From positions 1-64,000 of the forward strand of contig JAOADJ010000025.1 in NCBI GenBank assembly GCA_026417375.1: a DNA stretch of 64,000 bases, in the 5' to 3' direction. This DNA comes from Melioribacteraceae bacterium (lineage in GTDB: Bacteria > Bacteroidota > Ignavibacteria > Ignavibacteriales > Melioribacteraceae). The translations under genes and the position numbers were made by a program. Below are positions 10,009 to 19,123 of the stretch, in pieces. Within the stretch, counting starts at the first letter, position 1. Each line of letters starts with the position of its first letter. Under the pieces are notes generated by a model that saw only the letters and a program-made list of their open reading frames with translations, ran no database searches and had not been told where the DNA came from.

Positions 10009-12257
10009 GATACCTTCGATTTACTTTTCTTTGAACCATTTGAAGGTCTTGAATAGTAATAGTAATATTTGTAGTAAGAACCATAACCACTTCTGTAAGT
10101 GAAATTATTTAGAATTGTTCCAATAAATGTTGAATGTTCATGATTTAATAATTGAATTGCTTTTTCCATTAACTCTATTTCGGTATTATTTGCTGATACA
10201 ACTAAAATTGTAGCATCAACAATACTTGAAATTATTTCTGAATCTGTTACAGCAATAACTGGTGGAGAGTCAACAATTACATAATCATAAATTCCTTTTA
10301 ACTTTTTCAAAAATTCAATCATTTGTTCTGAGCTTAATATTTCAGATGGATTTGGAGGAATAGTACCAGCAGTGATAAAATCCAAATTATTTACGTGAGA
10401 TTTTCTTACAATTTCTTCATAGGTAGCTTGCCCGAAGAAATAATCGGTAAAACCCGGGAATCTTTTTTCTTTAAATACTGTATGAACTCTTGGTTTTCTA
10501 AGATCCGCATCAAGTATAACTGTTTTAAAGTTAGCTTGAGCAAAACTACCAGCTAAATTAACTGCAGTAGTTGTTTTACCTTCACCAGATGTTGGAGAGG
10601 TAATTAATAATGTTTTGGTTGACTCATTACTAAGTTTTGAGAATTTAATTCTAGTTCTTAACGCACGATAAGCTTCGCTTGCACTTGCATCAGGTTTTTT
10701 TGCAACAATAAATTCAAATTCTTTATCACCAGCATCCAGCCCTTCAATTTGAGGTATCCATGCTAAAATATTGATATTTCTATTTTGAATATCTTCTGGA
10801 GTTTTTACAGTACTATCTAAATAATTCCTGATAAATGCAAAGCCGATTCCTAAACCAATTCCTAAAACAAAACCTACAATAACAATTAAAACACGGTTAG
10901 GTTTAGCTGGTCTTTTGGGAATTAATCCTTCATCTATAATTAAAACATTACCAGGAGCTGATTGTTCATTTATAATTGCTTCCTGATATCTTTCTTCAAC
11001 TTGCAGATATAATTTTTCATAAGCTTCTTTTTCACGTTGTAAACGTGCAAGATCGATTGTTGAAGTAGGTAGCAAACTTAATTTTTTTTCATATTCTCCA
11101 CTAATTTCAGCCATTTTACGATAAGAAGCACTTAAAGCTTGATATTTTGTTTCTTCCTCTAAAACTTGAGCAGTTAATTTTTTAATTTCTTCGGGACTTG
11201 ATGCTAAAATTCCAGCTTTGTAAACCGAAAGTTGGTTATTGAATTTACTTTCTAAATCTGCAATCTTTTGATCAAAATCTTTTACTAGCTTTGAATTTGG
11301 TCCTGCATCTGAAATTGCTCTATCTCTTCTTGTTTTAAGATCTGCAATTTGTTCTTGCAGTTTTTTCATGTAAGGTTCAGTAGAGTAATTTTCAATAAAA
11401 TTTGTTATTTCAGGATTTCTTCTTTTTAATTCTTCTTTTAACTGATTTAATGTTTTTTCTGAAATTGTTAAATCAATTTTTGTTGCATTTTTTTTAGCTT
11501 CGATATCAGAAGATTGAGTTATTAATGCTTTTGCCTGTTCAGGTAATTCCACAATTCCTCTTTGTTCTTGATAACTTTTAAGTGTTTCTTCAACATTTCC
11601 TAGTTCAGCTAATTTTTCTTCTCTTTGTTTTGCTAAAAAATCTTTAATCCTGGTTAATTGCTCACGGTTATAGGTAAGGTTTATACTTTTATAAGCTTCA
11701 GCATAGGAGTTTGCAATAATTGCTGCTTCAATTGGTGAATGTGATTCAACATTTACTTCAACAATATCCAATCCTCTTTTTTGATCAATTGATACATTAT
11801 CTTTCAGCATTTTAACCAAATCATCAATAGATTTAATTTTATAGTTTCCTTTTTTTGCTTCTTCAATATCTTCAAAAATAAGTGAGAAATTATTTTTGTT
11901 CTTTGAAACTGTAAAACTATCAATCAATGCATGAGCAACTTGAGCTCTTAGTTTATAACTTTTTAATATTTCAATTTCATTAGCAATAAATCTGTCACTT
12001 CCAAATTCCTGAAATTCTGGTAGTAATGACCCAGTAAGAATAGAACCTTGAGGTTTTGATAATTTTAATACTGTTGTAGATTTATAAATATTTGGTGCAT
12101 TAATAGCATAAATCAGAGCAACAATTAAACCAGTTAAAGTAATTAAAAATATAGGTACAAAATTTAGTTTAATTAAATTAAGTGTATCTCTAAGCGAATT
12201 AGTTTCCTGAACATGTTGTTGAGGTATAATACGATTTGCATTATTGTTATTATTCAC
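10005..12257 (-). CDS. Exopolysaccharide tyrosine autokinase / chain-length regulator (Wzc-type)
   Basis: Inner-membrane polysaccharide co-polymerase fused to a bacterial tyrosine kinase. Residues 32-52 and 455-476 are the two membrane helices that enclose a long periplasmic coiled-coil Wzz domain (~195-430). The cytoplasmic kinase has Walker A ([10 protein letters not shown], 554-563), Walker A' ([10 protein letters not shown], 581-590) and Walker B (VIVDSPP, 660-666). The C-terminus carries a tyrosine cluster, nine Tyr between residues 721 and 735, the usual trans-autophosphorylation tail, then a basic Ser/Lys end. It starts at GTG with AAGGTGG four bases upstream. Phosphorylation cycling of the tail would control polymer length and export together with the SLBB protein 9 bases upstream in the operon. 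Confidence 0.93.
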   Translation of the reverse strand: MNNNNNANRIIPQQHVQETNSLRDTLNLIKLNFVPIFLITLTGLIVALIYAINAPNIYKSTTVLKLSKPQGSILTGSLLPEFQEFGSDRFIANEIEILKSYKLRAQVAHALIDSFTVSKNKNNFSLIFEDIEEAKKGNYKIKSIDDLVKMLKDNVSIDQKRGLDIVEVNVESHSPIEAAIIANSYAEAYKSINLTYNREQLTRIKDFLAKQREEKLAELGNVEETLKSYQEQRGIVELPEQAKALITQSSDIEAKKNATKIDLTISEKTLNQLKEELKRRNPEITNFIENYSTEPYMKKLQEQIADLKTRRDRAISDAGPNSKLVKDFDQKIADLESKFNNQLSVYKAGILASSPEEIKKLTAQVLEEETKYQALSASYRKMAEISGEYEKKLSLLPTSTIDLARLQREKEAYEKLYLQVEERYQEAIINEQSAPGNVLIIDEGLIPKRPAKPNRVLIVIVGFVLGIGLGIGFAFIRNYLDSTVKTPEDIQNRNINILAWIPQIEGLDAGDKEFEFIVAKKPDASASEAYRALRTRIKFSKLSNESTKTLLITSPTSGEGKTTTAVNLAGSFAQANFKTVILDADLRKPRVHTVFKEKRFPGFTDYFFGQATYEEIVRKSHVNNLDFITAGTIPPNPSEILSSEQMIEFLKKLKGIYDYVIVDSPPVIAVTDSEIISSIVDATILVVSANNTEIELMEKAIQLLNHEHSTFIGTILNNFTYRSGYGSYYKYYYYYSRPSNGSKKSKSKVS

Positions 12258-12266
12258 TGTTCCACC

Positions 12267-12785
12267 TTATTTCTTTGTAATATTTAACACTAAAATTGTT
12301 AATGAAATTATAAGACTAAGAATCGAAGTCCAAATTGCAACTTTATCACGGGCATATAATCTTGGTTCACCTGGTAAAACAACAATATCCCCTGCCTGAA
12401 GTTTTAATATTTTTTGATTTTTGAAATCAATTTTATTTGCATAAATAATATCATTATAAGTTAATTTAATAAGTTCCTGAGTATCATCATCTTTTGTTCT
12501 TAAAACTCTTATATCTTCTAGATCTGCACCTTCAAGTGGTCCACCGGAATAAGAAATCAGGTCACTTATCGTAGTGTAATTGGGAATAACATATCTACCT
12601 GGATAACGTACCCATCCCCAAATAGCTACTTTGATATTTACAGCTTCCGGATCAGAAAGGTCAAAATAACCACTTTGTTGATAAGTTCTATTTAGTAAAT
12701 TTGCACCAAGTTCATAATCTTTTATTTGAGCAAAAAGATTATTTACAAGAATAAACAATAAAACTGCTTTGATTGCAATTTTCAT
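12267..12785 (-). CDS. Small polysaccharide-export protein with one SLBB domain
   Basis: 172 aa. The N-terminus is a signal peptide (AVLLFILVNNLFAQ). Residues ~50-135 form an SLBB-type soluble-ligand domain (VAIWGWVRYPGRYVIP, then ISDLISYSGGPLEGADLEDI). A C-terminal membrane helix (~149-168, ending NITKK) follows. It lacks the poly-export domain that normally precedes SLBB in Wza-like outer-membrane proteins, so it is a minimal or divergent OPX protein and may be anchored in the inner membrane by its C-terminal helix. A good Shine-Dalgarno sequence (AAAGGAG) is present. It lies first in an operon with the Wzc-type kinase and UDP-xylose synthase, which supports a role in polymer export. Confidence 0.8.
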   Translation of the reverse strand: MKIAIKAVLLFILVNNLFAQIKDYELGANLLNRTYQQSGYFDLSDPEAVNIKVAIWGWVRYPGRYVIPNYTTISDLISYSGGPLEGADLEDIRVLRTKDDDTQELIKLTYNDIIYANKIDFKNQKILKLQAGDIVVLPGEPRLYARDKVAIWTSILSLIISLTILVLNITKK

Positions 12786-12797
12786 TTAGTTCTCCTT

Positions 12798-13667
12798 TTA
12801 AAATTTACTTGCTTTAAATTGAATCTCCCTCGAAGATAAAAAACTTCCAATAATTCCTAACGTTATTCCAATCACAAAATTTATTAACGTTAGAATAATT
12901 ATTCTCTCTGTAAATCTAATATTATTTATTAAAGCTGTCAATAAAATTAAAACTGAAATTATAATTATTGAACTAAGTAGCGAAGAAATAATTCCAATAA
13001 AAAAACCATTTAAAATAATTGGAATGCGAATAGAAGATATTTTACTACCAACTAATTTCATTGTATTAAATAAGTTATAATTTTGCTTAATCAATAACTT
13101 ATTGTTGCTATATACTAAATAGATTGAAAGAATAATTAATAGTAATGAAAGTGGATAAAACAAATATTGTACAATTTTCAATATTCTAAAAATTTTTAAC
13201 ACAGTTTGATAATCATAAATTACATCATCAACGCCATTTATTTTGGAAATATTTTCTTTTATTGTTTCAATATTATTTTCATTAATAATGTTTGGATCGA
13301 TAGAAATTCTAAGTGAATTTGGTAAAGGATTTTCTTCGAGAACTTTATTAAAATCTTCCCCTGTTTCTTTTAGAAAAATTTTTTTTGCTTCATCTTTATT
13401 TATGAGTTCAATTTTTTTTATTCCATTTAATCCAGAAATTTCATTTTTAACATTTTCAATTCCATAACTTTGAATGTCATTTGAAAGGAATACATTGATT
13501 TTAATACCAGATTTTATTTGTCGATCTAATATTATAACACCATAAACAATCATAAATGAAGAAATCGAAGTTATGATTGCTAATGTTGTAATAAAGATTA
13601 ACAAAAAAGAATTATAACCACTTTTTCTAAATAATCGGAATGCTTCTTTAAAGTAAAATAAAATCAT
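12798..13667 (-). CDS. ftsX: Cell-division permease-like protein FtsX
   Basis: 289-aa FtsX-family membrane protein: one helix near residues 20-42, a large extracytoplasmic domain (~45-165), then three helices (about 168-190, 220-247, 262-282) of the MacB/FtsX fold. FtsX with the ATPase FtsE couples division to peptidoglycan hydrolase activation. FtsE is not adjacent here, which is common outside Proteobacteria. It starts 5 bases after the preceding lipoprotein gene and probably shares its transcript. Identification rests on topology and family style; short length rules out MacB. Confidence 0.82.
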   Translation of the reverse strand: MILFYFKEAFRLFRKSGYNSFLLIFITTLAIITSISSFMIVYGVIILDRQIKSGIKINVFLSNDIQSYGIENVKNEISGLNGIKKIELINKDEAKKIFLKETGEDFNKVLEENPLPNSLRISIDPNIINENNIETIKENISKINGVDDVIYDYQTVLKIFRILKIVQYLFYPLSLLLIILSIYLVYSNNKLLIKQNYNLFNTMKLVGSKISSIRIPIILNGFFIGIISSLLSSIIIISVLILLTALINNIRFTERIIILTLINFVIGITLGIIGSFLSSREIQFKASKF

Positions 13668-13672
13668 AATTC

Positions 13673-14161
13673 TTAATAATTTGATTCATCAATCCAGTTT
13701 ATTATTTGCCATTTGCCATTTTCAGTTTTATTTAGTTTAAGATTTACTTTTCCATCTATAAAAATAATATCCGTAGGATTAAATGCAATTGATAAATTGA
13801 AACTTCTTATTATTTGCGTTGAATCAGAGTTCATTGATATAATATTGTTCCAAATTAAATCTAATCTTTGCGAATTTTGGAAAAGTCCATTTGTAACTCT
13901 CATTTCTTCTTCTTTCCCCCAGGAAACATCAACACCTTTTTCATAATCTCTGTAACTAAATAAAAATTTATTATTAAGTAAATTGCTATAGATTAGTGTA
14001 TCTTTAAAAGTATAAGCATATTGAAAATTTTTAAAAACTCCCTGAACCGTAGTTTGATCACTTATAATACCGCTTTGAGTATTTAAATTTTCATCTATTG
14101 AAGGTGCAAATGGATTACAACTTGAAATAATAATTACAACAAGCAAAAAATATTTTTTAAT
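13673..14161 (-). CDS. Lipoprotein of unknown function, apparent ATT start
   Basis: The best-supported reading begins at ATT (14161-14159), giving a short basic start, KKYFLLVVIII, and lipobox ISSC: a complete lipoprotein signal. GGGAGG lies 4 bases upstream, ideal spacing. The ATT overlaps the TAA stop of the preceding gene in a TATTAA context, as in coupled translation. The next possible start, TTG at 14146, would be 20 bases from the Shine-Dalgarno sequence and would drop the KKYF charge region. The mature ~147 residues end in a NTF2-like style (ENGKWQIINWID). The sequence resembles the upstream lipoprotein 14157-14726 in layout (KNFQYAYTFKDT versus RNFKSSIEQKAI; WQIINW versus WVITSW), so the two are probably tandem paralogues. 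Function unknown. Confidence 0.75.
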   Translation of the reverse strand: MKKYFLLVVIIISSCNPFAPSIDENLNTQSGIISDQTTVQGVFKNFQYAYTFKDTLIYSNLLNNKFLFSYRDYEKGVDVSWGKEEEMRVTNGLFQNSQRLDLIWNNIISMNSDSTQIIRSFNLSIAFNPTDIIFIDGKVNLKLNKTENGKWQIINWIDESNY

Positions 14162-14726
14162 AAAGCCTCCCTTTTAAATCACTCCATGTTTTGGAATTAT
14201 CTTTTGAAATATCTTGCCAGCTTGTAATTACCCATTGATTTCTTTTATCTAAATTTATTTTAAATTGTGTTGTACCTTTATATGTACCGGTAACAGAAAT
14301 ATCTTTTGTATTTACATTAAATTCATAATCATATTGATATATTGCGCTATCACCAAAAGAAGTATTTATTAAATTGTTTAAAGTTAGATTTAATGAATTC
14401 CCTTCTAAAGAAATTGATTTCAGATTATTAAAATATTGTCTTTCAGATTCTATTCCCCAATCATTTAAAGTTGGATTTTGAACAAGAGAATTTGCTGATG
14501 CAATGAATTTGAACTTTTTATTTAAAAAAGCCTGATCAACAAAACATAATATATAATTATCAATTGCTTTTTGTTCTATTGAACTCTTAAAATTTCTAAA
14601 TAATATTTCAGGTGTTGTTGCGGGTATTTGAGATGTTGATGTTGACGTTGGTAATTCCGGTTCTCTTGTTGAAAAGAAATTACAACCAAAAAGAATAGTT
14701 AATATTATTAAATGTTTTATTTTCAT
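14157..14726 (-). CDS. Lipoprotein of unknown function, 189 aa
   Basis: Lipoprotein signal MKIKHLIILTILFGC with the lipid-modified Cys at residue 15, followed by a Thr/Ser/Pro-rich linker (ELPTSTSTSQIPATTPE) and a ~145-residue domain with a NTF2-like pattern: an initial helix pair (ILFRNFKSSIEQKAIDNYILCF), then strands ending in WVITSWQDISK. It overlaps the methyltransferase stop by 4 bases and ends inside the start of its paralogue downstream. Expected location is the periplasmic face of a membrane. No catalytic motif is visible; a binding or structural role is possible. Confidence 0.8.
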   Translation of the reverse strand: MKIKHLIILTILFGCNFFSTREPELPTSTSTSQIPATTPEILFRNFKSSIEQKAIDNYILCFVDQAFLNKKFKFIASANSLVQNPTLNDWGIESERQYFNNLKSISLEGNSLNLTLNNLINTSFGDSAIYQYDYEFNVNTKDISVTGTYKGTTQFKINLDKRNQWVITSWQDISKDNSKTWSDLKGRLY

Positions 14727-15475
14727 TTCTTAAAAAACAAAATTAATCTTTCAGAACTTTTTAGATTAAATTTTTCACCATAATAATTTCCAAATTCAAA
14801 TTGTAATTTAAAACCATATTTGGATATTCTTTCAATTAACTCATCTCTTTTGTATAACTTTACCGATTCATAAAAAATCATATTTTCATTTTCAGAATTA
14901 TTTTTCAAATCTACAATAATTATTTTTTTATTTATTCTGTTTTCATGAATAAATCTTTCTTCTTTAATGTGTAAGCTTTCAACTTTTTTTTCTGAAATTA
15001 ATTTTAAATTATTTTTTAGATATTCTACATTAAAATAATCTAAAACATAAAAACCATTTTCATTTAGAAGATTAAATGCTTTTTCAATAAATAAAAAATT
15101 TTCATCATCTTCATCAAAATAGCCAAAACTTGTGAAAAGATTCGTTATCAGGTCAAATCTTGTTTTCAAACATGTAAATCTAATATCACTACAAAAAAAA
15201 TTTTGAGGAATTTTTTTATTAAATGAATTCGCTTTTGCTTCAAATAATAAATTTTTACTTAAGTCAAAACCAAAGACATTAAAACCAGCTTTACTAAAAT
15301 TAATATAATGCCTTCCATTTCCACATGCAGCATCAAGAATTTTAGCATCTTTTTGTAAATGAGTTGTTTTTAAAATTAATTCGCATAAAAGTTTTGCATC
15401 TTCACTATCTCTATGCGAATAAACTTTTTGATAATATTCAGATTCGAACCAAACTTTAAACCAATCTTTTTTCAC
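14723..15475 (-). CDS. Class I SAM-dependent methyltransferase
   Basis: Cytoplasmic 250-aa methyltransferase. Motif I is ILDAACGNGRHYINF (46-60), followed by the acidic end of strand 2 (VFGFDLS) and a motif IV-like FDLITNLFTSFGYF. The aromatic FTSFGYF in place of the usual acidic/Pro motif IV resembles the methyltransferases often annotated as ubiE-like or tellurite-resistance TehB-like; the substrate cannot be named. It starts at GTG, overlapping the recR stop (GTGA), so translation is likely coupled to recR. Confidence 0.82.
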   Translation of the reverse strand: MKKDWFKVWFESEYYQKVYSHRDSEDAKLLCELILKTTHLQKDAKILDAACGNGRHYINFSKAGFNVFGFDLSKNLLFEAKANSFNKKIPQNFFCSDIRFTCLKTRFDLITNLFTSFGYFDEDDENFLFIEKAFNLLNENGFYVLDYFNVEYLKNNLKLISEKKVESLHIKEERFIHENRINKKIIIVDLKNNSENENMIFYESVKLYKRDELIERISKYGFKLQFEFGNYYGEKFNLKSSERLILFFKK

Positions 15476-16068
15476 AATTCAATTCTTCCAATAAATGCTC
15501 TACCAATTGTTGCAGAATCAGCAAATTCTAAATCTCCGCCAATCGGTAATCCTCTTGCAATTCTGGTAACTTTTATATTAATCTCTTTTAAAATTTTTGT
15601 TAAGTATAATGAGGTAGTATCACCTTCGGCATCTGGATTTAACGCAAGTATAATTTCTCTTACTTCATCATTTTTAATTCTCTGAAGTAATTCTTTGATT
15701 TTTAATTTTTCTACTGTAATTCCTGCTAAAGGATTTAAAACTCCACCAAGAACATGATACAAGCCATTATATTCATTCGTTTTTTCGATTGAAATTACAT
15801 CACTTGCATCTTCCACAACACAAATAATTGAACGATCCCTTTTTGCACTTTTACATATTTCACATTTTTCATCAGTCGAAATATTAAAGCATTCATTACA
15901 TAGTTTAATTTTATCTTTAAGATCTCGTAATGAATTAATTAAATTTTCTACATATTCTTTATCATTTTTTAAAATATGAATTGCTAACCTTTGAGCTGTC
16001 TTTTTACCAATTGATGGAAGCTTACTTAATTCATCAATCGCTTTTTGTAATGGTTCAGCTATTAACAT
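15472..16068 (-). CDS. recR: Recombination mediator RecR
   Basis: 198-aa protein that works with RecO (and RecF) to load RecA on gapped DNA. It has the helix-hairpin-helix LSKLPSIGKKTAQRLA, the four-cysteine zinc motif (CNECFNISTDEKCEIC, 57-72), and a Toprim domain (ICVVEDASDVISIEKT ... LALNPDAEGDTTSLYL). It follows the YbaB/EbfC gene directly (stop and start adjoin), the widely conserved ebfC-recR pair; dnaX, the usual third partner, is not here. Confidence 0.96.
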   Translation of the reverse strand: MLIAEPLQKAIDELSKLPSIGKKTAQRLAIHILKNDKEYVENLINSLRDLKDKIKLCNECFNISTDEKCEICKSAKRDRSIICVVEDASDVISIEKTNEYNGLYHVLGGVLNPLAGITVEKLKIKELLQRIKNDEVREIILALNPDAEGDTTSLYLTKILKEINIKVTRIARGLPIGGDLEFADSATIGRAFIGRIEL

Positions 16069-16395
16069 TTAAAATCCCGGAATATTTAAACCTGGAGGAA
16101 TCATTCCTTTAGTAGCTTTTTGAACTTCTTCCTCAGAAATTTTTGTAATTGATTGAATTGCTTTATTAACAGCAGCAACAATTAAATCTTCCATCATTTC
16201 TTTATCACCTTCTTTAATAATGTTTTCATCAATGGAAATTGAAATCAGTTCTTTCTTTCCATTTACAGTTGCTTTTACCATTCCACCACCACTTTCTTCA
16301 GTCACAACTTTATTTTCAAGTTCAGATTGAATTTTTGCCATATCTGCTTGCATTTTCTGAACTTGTTTTAACATATCATTCATATTAAACTTCAT
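16069..16395 (-). CDS. YbaB/EbfC nucleoid-associated protein
   Basis: 108-aa DNA-binding protein of the YbaB/EbfC family, a dimer of tweezer-like shape. It has the typical start (FNMNDMLKQVQKMQADMAKIQ), the central GGGMVKATVNGKKELISISID and the Pro/Gly-rich end GMIPPGLNIPGF. The Shine-Dalgarno sequence GGAGG precedes the ATG. It heads an operon running into recR, a methyltransferase, two lipoproteins and possibly ftsX. Confidence 0.93.
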   Translation of the reverse strand: MKFNMNDMLKQVQKMQADMAKIQSELENKVVTEESGGGMVKATVNGKKELISISIDENIIKEGDKEMMEDLIVAAVNKAIQSITKISEEEVQKATKGMIPPGLNIPGF

Positions 16396-16540
16396 TTTTC
16401 CTCCAGAAAAAATTTTTGAATTGTATTTTGATTTGTAGCTTTCGAATAATTTAATTCAAAAATATCAAAAAAAACTTTCACAAGAAATTAAACTAAGAAA
16501 ATATTACATTTGCATATCTAATGATAAAATATTGGTATAA

Positions 16541-17191
16541 ATGATTACAAAATATGGTTTAAATACTTTTTTAATTGCATCATTATTTTCAATTATATTG
16601 TTAATTATTGGAATTTTTTCAAATAATAATTTTGTTAAATATCCGTTAATAATAATAAGCATTGCATTTCTTTTGTTTTGCATAAATTTTTTCAGAGATC
16701 CGGAACGTACTCCTCCAAACCGAGATGATGTTATTGTATCTCCGGCAGATGGTGAAATTGTAATTATTAAAGAAACAAGTGAAAATGAATTTGTTAAAGA
16801 TTCAGTTACGCAAGTTTCAATTTTCATGTCTCCATTAAATGTTCATGTAAATAGAATTCCTATTAGTGGTAAAGTTGAAATGAGTAAATATGTAAAAGGT
16901 GAATACTTAGTTGCCTTCTATGAAAAAGCTGATAAAAGAAATGAAAGAACTGAAATTGGTATTAATAGTAAACATGGTAAAATAATGTTCACTCAAGTTG
17001 CTGGATTTGTTGCAAGAAGAATTGTAAATACTCTTAAAGAAAATGATAACGTAAAAATGGGTGAAAGATTTGGTATGATAAAATTTGGTAGTCGTTCCGA
17101 TATTTATGTCCCCAAAAACTGGAAATTAAAAGTTAAACTTGGAGATAAAGTAACCGCTGGTGAAACCATTTTATTTGAGTTAAATAAATGA
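16541..17191 (+). CDS. psd: Phosphatidylserine decarboxylase, archaeal-type
   Basis: Makes phosphatidylethanolamine from phosphatidylserine with a self-generated pyruvoyl cofactor. The 216-aa protein begins with two membrane helices (8-28, 34-52), followed by the catalytic domain: Asp70 (SPADGE), His102 (MSPLNVHVNR) and the self-cleavage site Gly183-Ser184 (KFGSRSDIY). GSR replaces the LGST of the long E. coli type, as usual for the short family. Its stop overlaps the start of pssA by 4 bases, so the two consecutive steps of PE synthesis are co-expressed. Confidence 0.95.
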   Translation: MITKYGLNTFLIASLFSIILLIIGIFSNNNFVKYPLIIISIAFLLFCINFFRDPERTPPNRDDVIVSPADGEIVIIKETSENEFVKDSVTQVSIFMSPLNVHVNRIPISGKVEMSKYVKGEYLVAFYEKADKRNERTEIGINSKHGKIMFTQVAGFVARRIVNTLKENDNVKMGERFGMIKFGSRSDIYVPKNWKLKVKLGDKVTAGETILFELNK

Positions 17192-17937
17192 AATTAAATT
17201 TTTCAAAATCGTTTGTAGCAAATTCTGTAACATCAATGAATATTTTTTGTGGATTTCTTTCATTGGTTTTTGCATCCCACAATGATTTCATGCTTGCTGC
17301 TATTTTTATTATGATTGCTGCAATTTTTGATGCTCTTGATGGTATTGTTGCAAGACTTTTAGGAACTTCATCAAAGTTTGGGGTTGAACTTGATTCTCTT
17401 TCTGATGTAGTAAGTTTTGGTGCAGCACCATCATTTTTAATTTATAAAGCTTTTGCATTTCAATTTGGTGTTGTTGGTGTTTTATTGAGTTCAATGCTTT
17501 TAATTTTTGGAGCTTTACGTTTAGCTAGATTTAATATTTCTATTCAAGACATTAATACAAAAGCAGATTTCACTGGTTTACCAATACCACTTTCTGCAAT
17601 TACTATTTCACTTCTTATTTTTTCTTTTTATAAAGATGGAAAAATTATAGAACCAATTAATTATTTAATTTTTCCATTGGTTATTCTTTTATCAATTTTA
17701 ATGGTAAGTAAAATTCGTTACAATGCTTTACCCAAATTAAAAGAGAAAACAGTAAAACAAAAATTAATTTACATTATGTTTCTTCTTATAAGTATTTTTT
17801 TGATAATATTAAGTGAAGGAGCAATTGCTTTTTTTATATTTTTAGCAATTATACTTTTTGGTATTGTTAGAGCTATTTACAATAAAATCTTCGATACCAA
17901 AAATAAAATACATGAATTAAAAATTCGGGAGAATTAA
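17188..17937 (+). CDS. pssA: CDP-diacylglycerol-serine O-phosphatidyltransferase
   Basis: Membrane enzyme of the CDP-alcohol phosphatidyltransferase family, making phosphatidylserine from CDP-diacylglycerol and serine. The full signature D-x2-DG-x2-AR-x8-G-x3-D-x3-D is present (Asp48, Asp51-Gly52, Ala55-Arg56, Gly65, Asp69, Asp73). About seven to eight hydrophobic segments are visible, with a short basic tail. Coupled to psd by an ATGA overlap; purS follows after 2 bases. Confidence 0.95.
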   Translation: MKLNFSKSFVANSVTSMNIFCGFLSLVFASHNDFMLAAIFIMIAAIFDALDGIVARLLGTSSKFGVELDSLSDVVSFGAAPSFLIYKAFAFQFGVVGVLLSSMLLIFGALRLARFNISIQDINTKADFTGLPIPLSAITISLLIFSFYKDGKIIEPINYLIFPLVILLSILMVSKIRYNALPKLKEKTVKQKLIYIMFLLISIFLIILSEGAIAFFIFLAIILFGIVRAIYNKIFDTKNKIHELKIREN

Positions 17938-17939
17938 AT

Positions 17940-18209
17940 TTGTTTAAGGCAATAGTAATTGTTAAAAGAAGACCTAAAATTTTAGATCCACAAGGTAAAG
18001 CTGTTGAACAAGGAGCAAAACTTCTTGGTTTTAATAATGTGCATAATACAAGAATTGGGAAATACATTGAATTTTTTGTTGACACAACCGATAAAGTTTT
18101 AGCAGATAAAGAAGTAAAAGAATACGCTGAAAAACTTTTATCAAACCCTATAATGGAAGATTATGAATATACTTTAACGGAAATAAGTTCTTCTGGAGAA
18201 AATAAATGA
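17940..18209 (+). CDS. purS: Phosphoribosylformylglycinamidine synthase subunit PurS
   Basis: 89-aa small subunit of the three-part FGAM synthase (PurS-PurQ-PurL), step four of purine synthesis. The sequence matches the family: KAIVIVKRRPKILDPQGKAVEQ, then a C-terminal NPIMEDYEYTL. Translation starts at TTG, supported by CGGGAG upstream. Its stop overlaps the purQ ATG by 4 bases. PurL is not in this window. Confidence 0.95.
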   Translation: MFKAIVIVKRRPKILDPQGKAVEQGAKLLGFNNVHNTRIGKYIEFFVDTTDKVLADKEVKEYAEKLLSNPIMEDYEYTLTEISSSGENK

Positions 18210-18901
18210 AACCAAAATTTGGTGTAATTGTTTTTCCAGGTTCTAATTGCGACTACGATGCTTATTATTCTCTTAAAAAAGTTCTTCATTTCAACACTGA
18301 ATTTTTATGGCATAAAGATAAAGATTTGAGAAATAGCGATATAATTGTTTTACCAGGTGGATTTTCTTATGGTGATTATTTAAGAACGGGAGCAATTGCA
18401 AGGTTTTCTCCTATTATGGATTCAGTTTATACATTTGCAATGAATGGCGGAATTGTTATAGGAATTTGTAATGGATTTCAAATTTTGCTTGAAATTGGAT
18501 TGTTACCCGGCGTGATGTTACAAAATGAATCTTTAAAATTTATTTGTAAAGATCAATACTTAATAGTTGAAAATAGCGAAACAATTTTTACGAATAAGAT
18601 TGGCAAGAAAGTTATAAAAATTCCAATCAAACATGGTGAAGGAAATTACTATGTTGATGATGATACATTAAAAGAAATTGAAAATAATAATCAAATTATT
18701 TTTAGATACTCATCAAAAGAAGGAATTGTTGAAAAACAATTTAATCCAAATGGTTCATTAAATAATATTGCTGGAATTTGTAATAAAAGTAAAAACGTTA
18801 TGGGCATGATGCCACATCCCGAAAACGCATGTGACCCAATATTAAATAAAACAGATGGTGCATTAATATTCAAATCTGTAGTTGAAAATTTTATTAATTA
18901 A
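18206..18901 (+). CDS. purQ: Phosphoribosylformylglycinamidine synthase subunit PurQ
   Basis: Class I glutamine amidotransferase subunit that feeds ammonia to PurL. The nucleophile is Cys88 (IGICNGFQIL), with His204 and Glu206 (MMPHPENA) completing the triad. FPGSNCDYDAYYSL at the N-terminus is the PurQ-specific start, and PGGFSYGDYLRTGAIA forms the oxyanion region. Translationally coupled to purS. 231 aa is normal for the short PurQ. Confidence 0.96.
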   Translation: MKPKFGVIVFPGSNCDYDAYYSLKKVLHFNTEFLWHKDKDLRNSDIIVLPGGFSYGDYLRTGAIARFSPIMDSVYTFAMNGGIVIGICNGFQILLEIGLLPGVMLQNESLKFICKDQYLIVENSETIFTNKIGKKVIKIPIKHGEGNYYVDDDTLKEIENNNQIIFRYSSKEGIVEKQFNPNGSLNNIAGICNKSKNVMGMMPHPENACDPILNKTDGALIFKSVVENFIN

Positions 18902-18922
18902 AAAAAAGAAAGAGAGGAAATT

Positions 18923-19108
18923 ATGTTTGGCAATTTAGGAGCTGGTGAAATAATTCTAATAGTATTAGTAATATTAATACTATTTGGAGCTAAAAAAATT
19001 CCTGAGCTTGCACAAGGTATTGGAAAAGGAATGAGAGAATTCAAAAAGGCATTGAACGATGTTCAAGATGAAGTTAAAAACATTGATAAACCTGAAGATA
19101 AAAAATAA
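18923..19108 (+). CDS. tatA: Twin-arginine translocase subunit TatA/E
   Basis: 61-aa single-span protein: N-terminal membrane helix (IILIVLVILILFG, preceded by GAGE), the conserved hinge FGAKKIPELAQGIGKGMREFK, an amphipathic helix, and a charged tail. It forms the pore-like component for export of folded proteins. Good Shine-Dalgarno sequence (GAGAGGA). A second tatA-like gene is at 62665-62835; tatC is not in this window. Confidence 0.94.
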   Translation: MFGNLGAGEIILIVLVILILFGAKKIPELAQGIGKGMREFKKALNDVQDEVKNIDKPEDKK

Positions 19109-19123
19109 CTAAGTGGAATAAAT

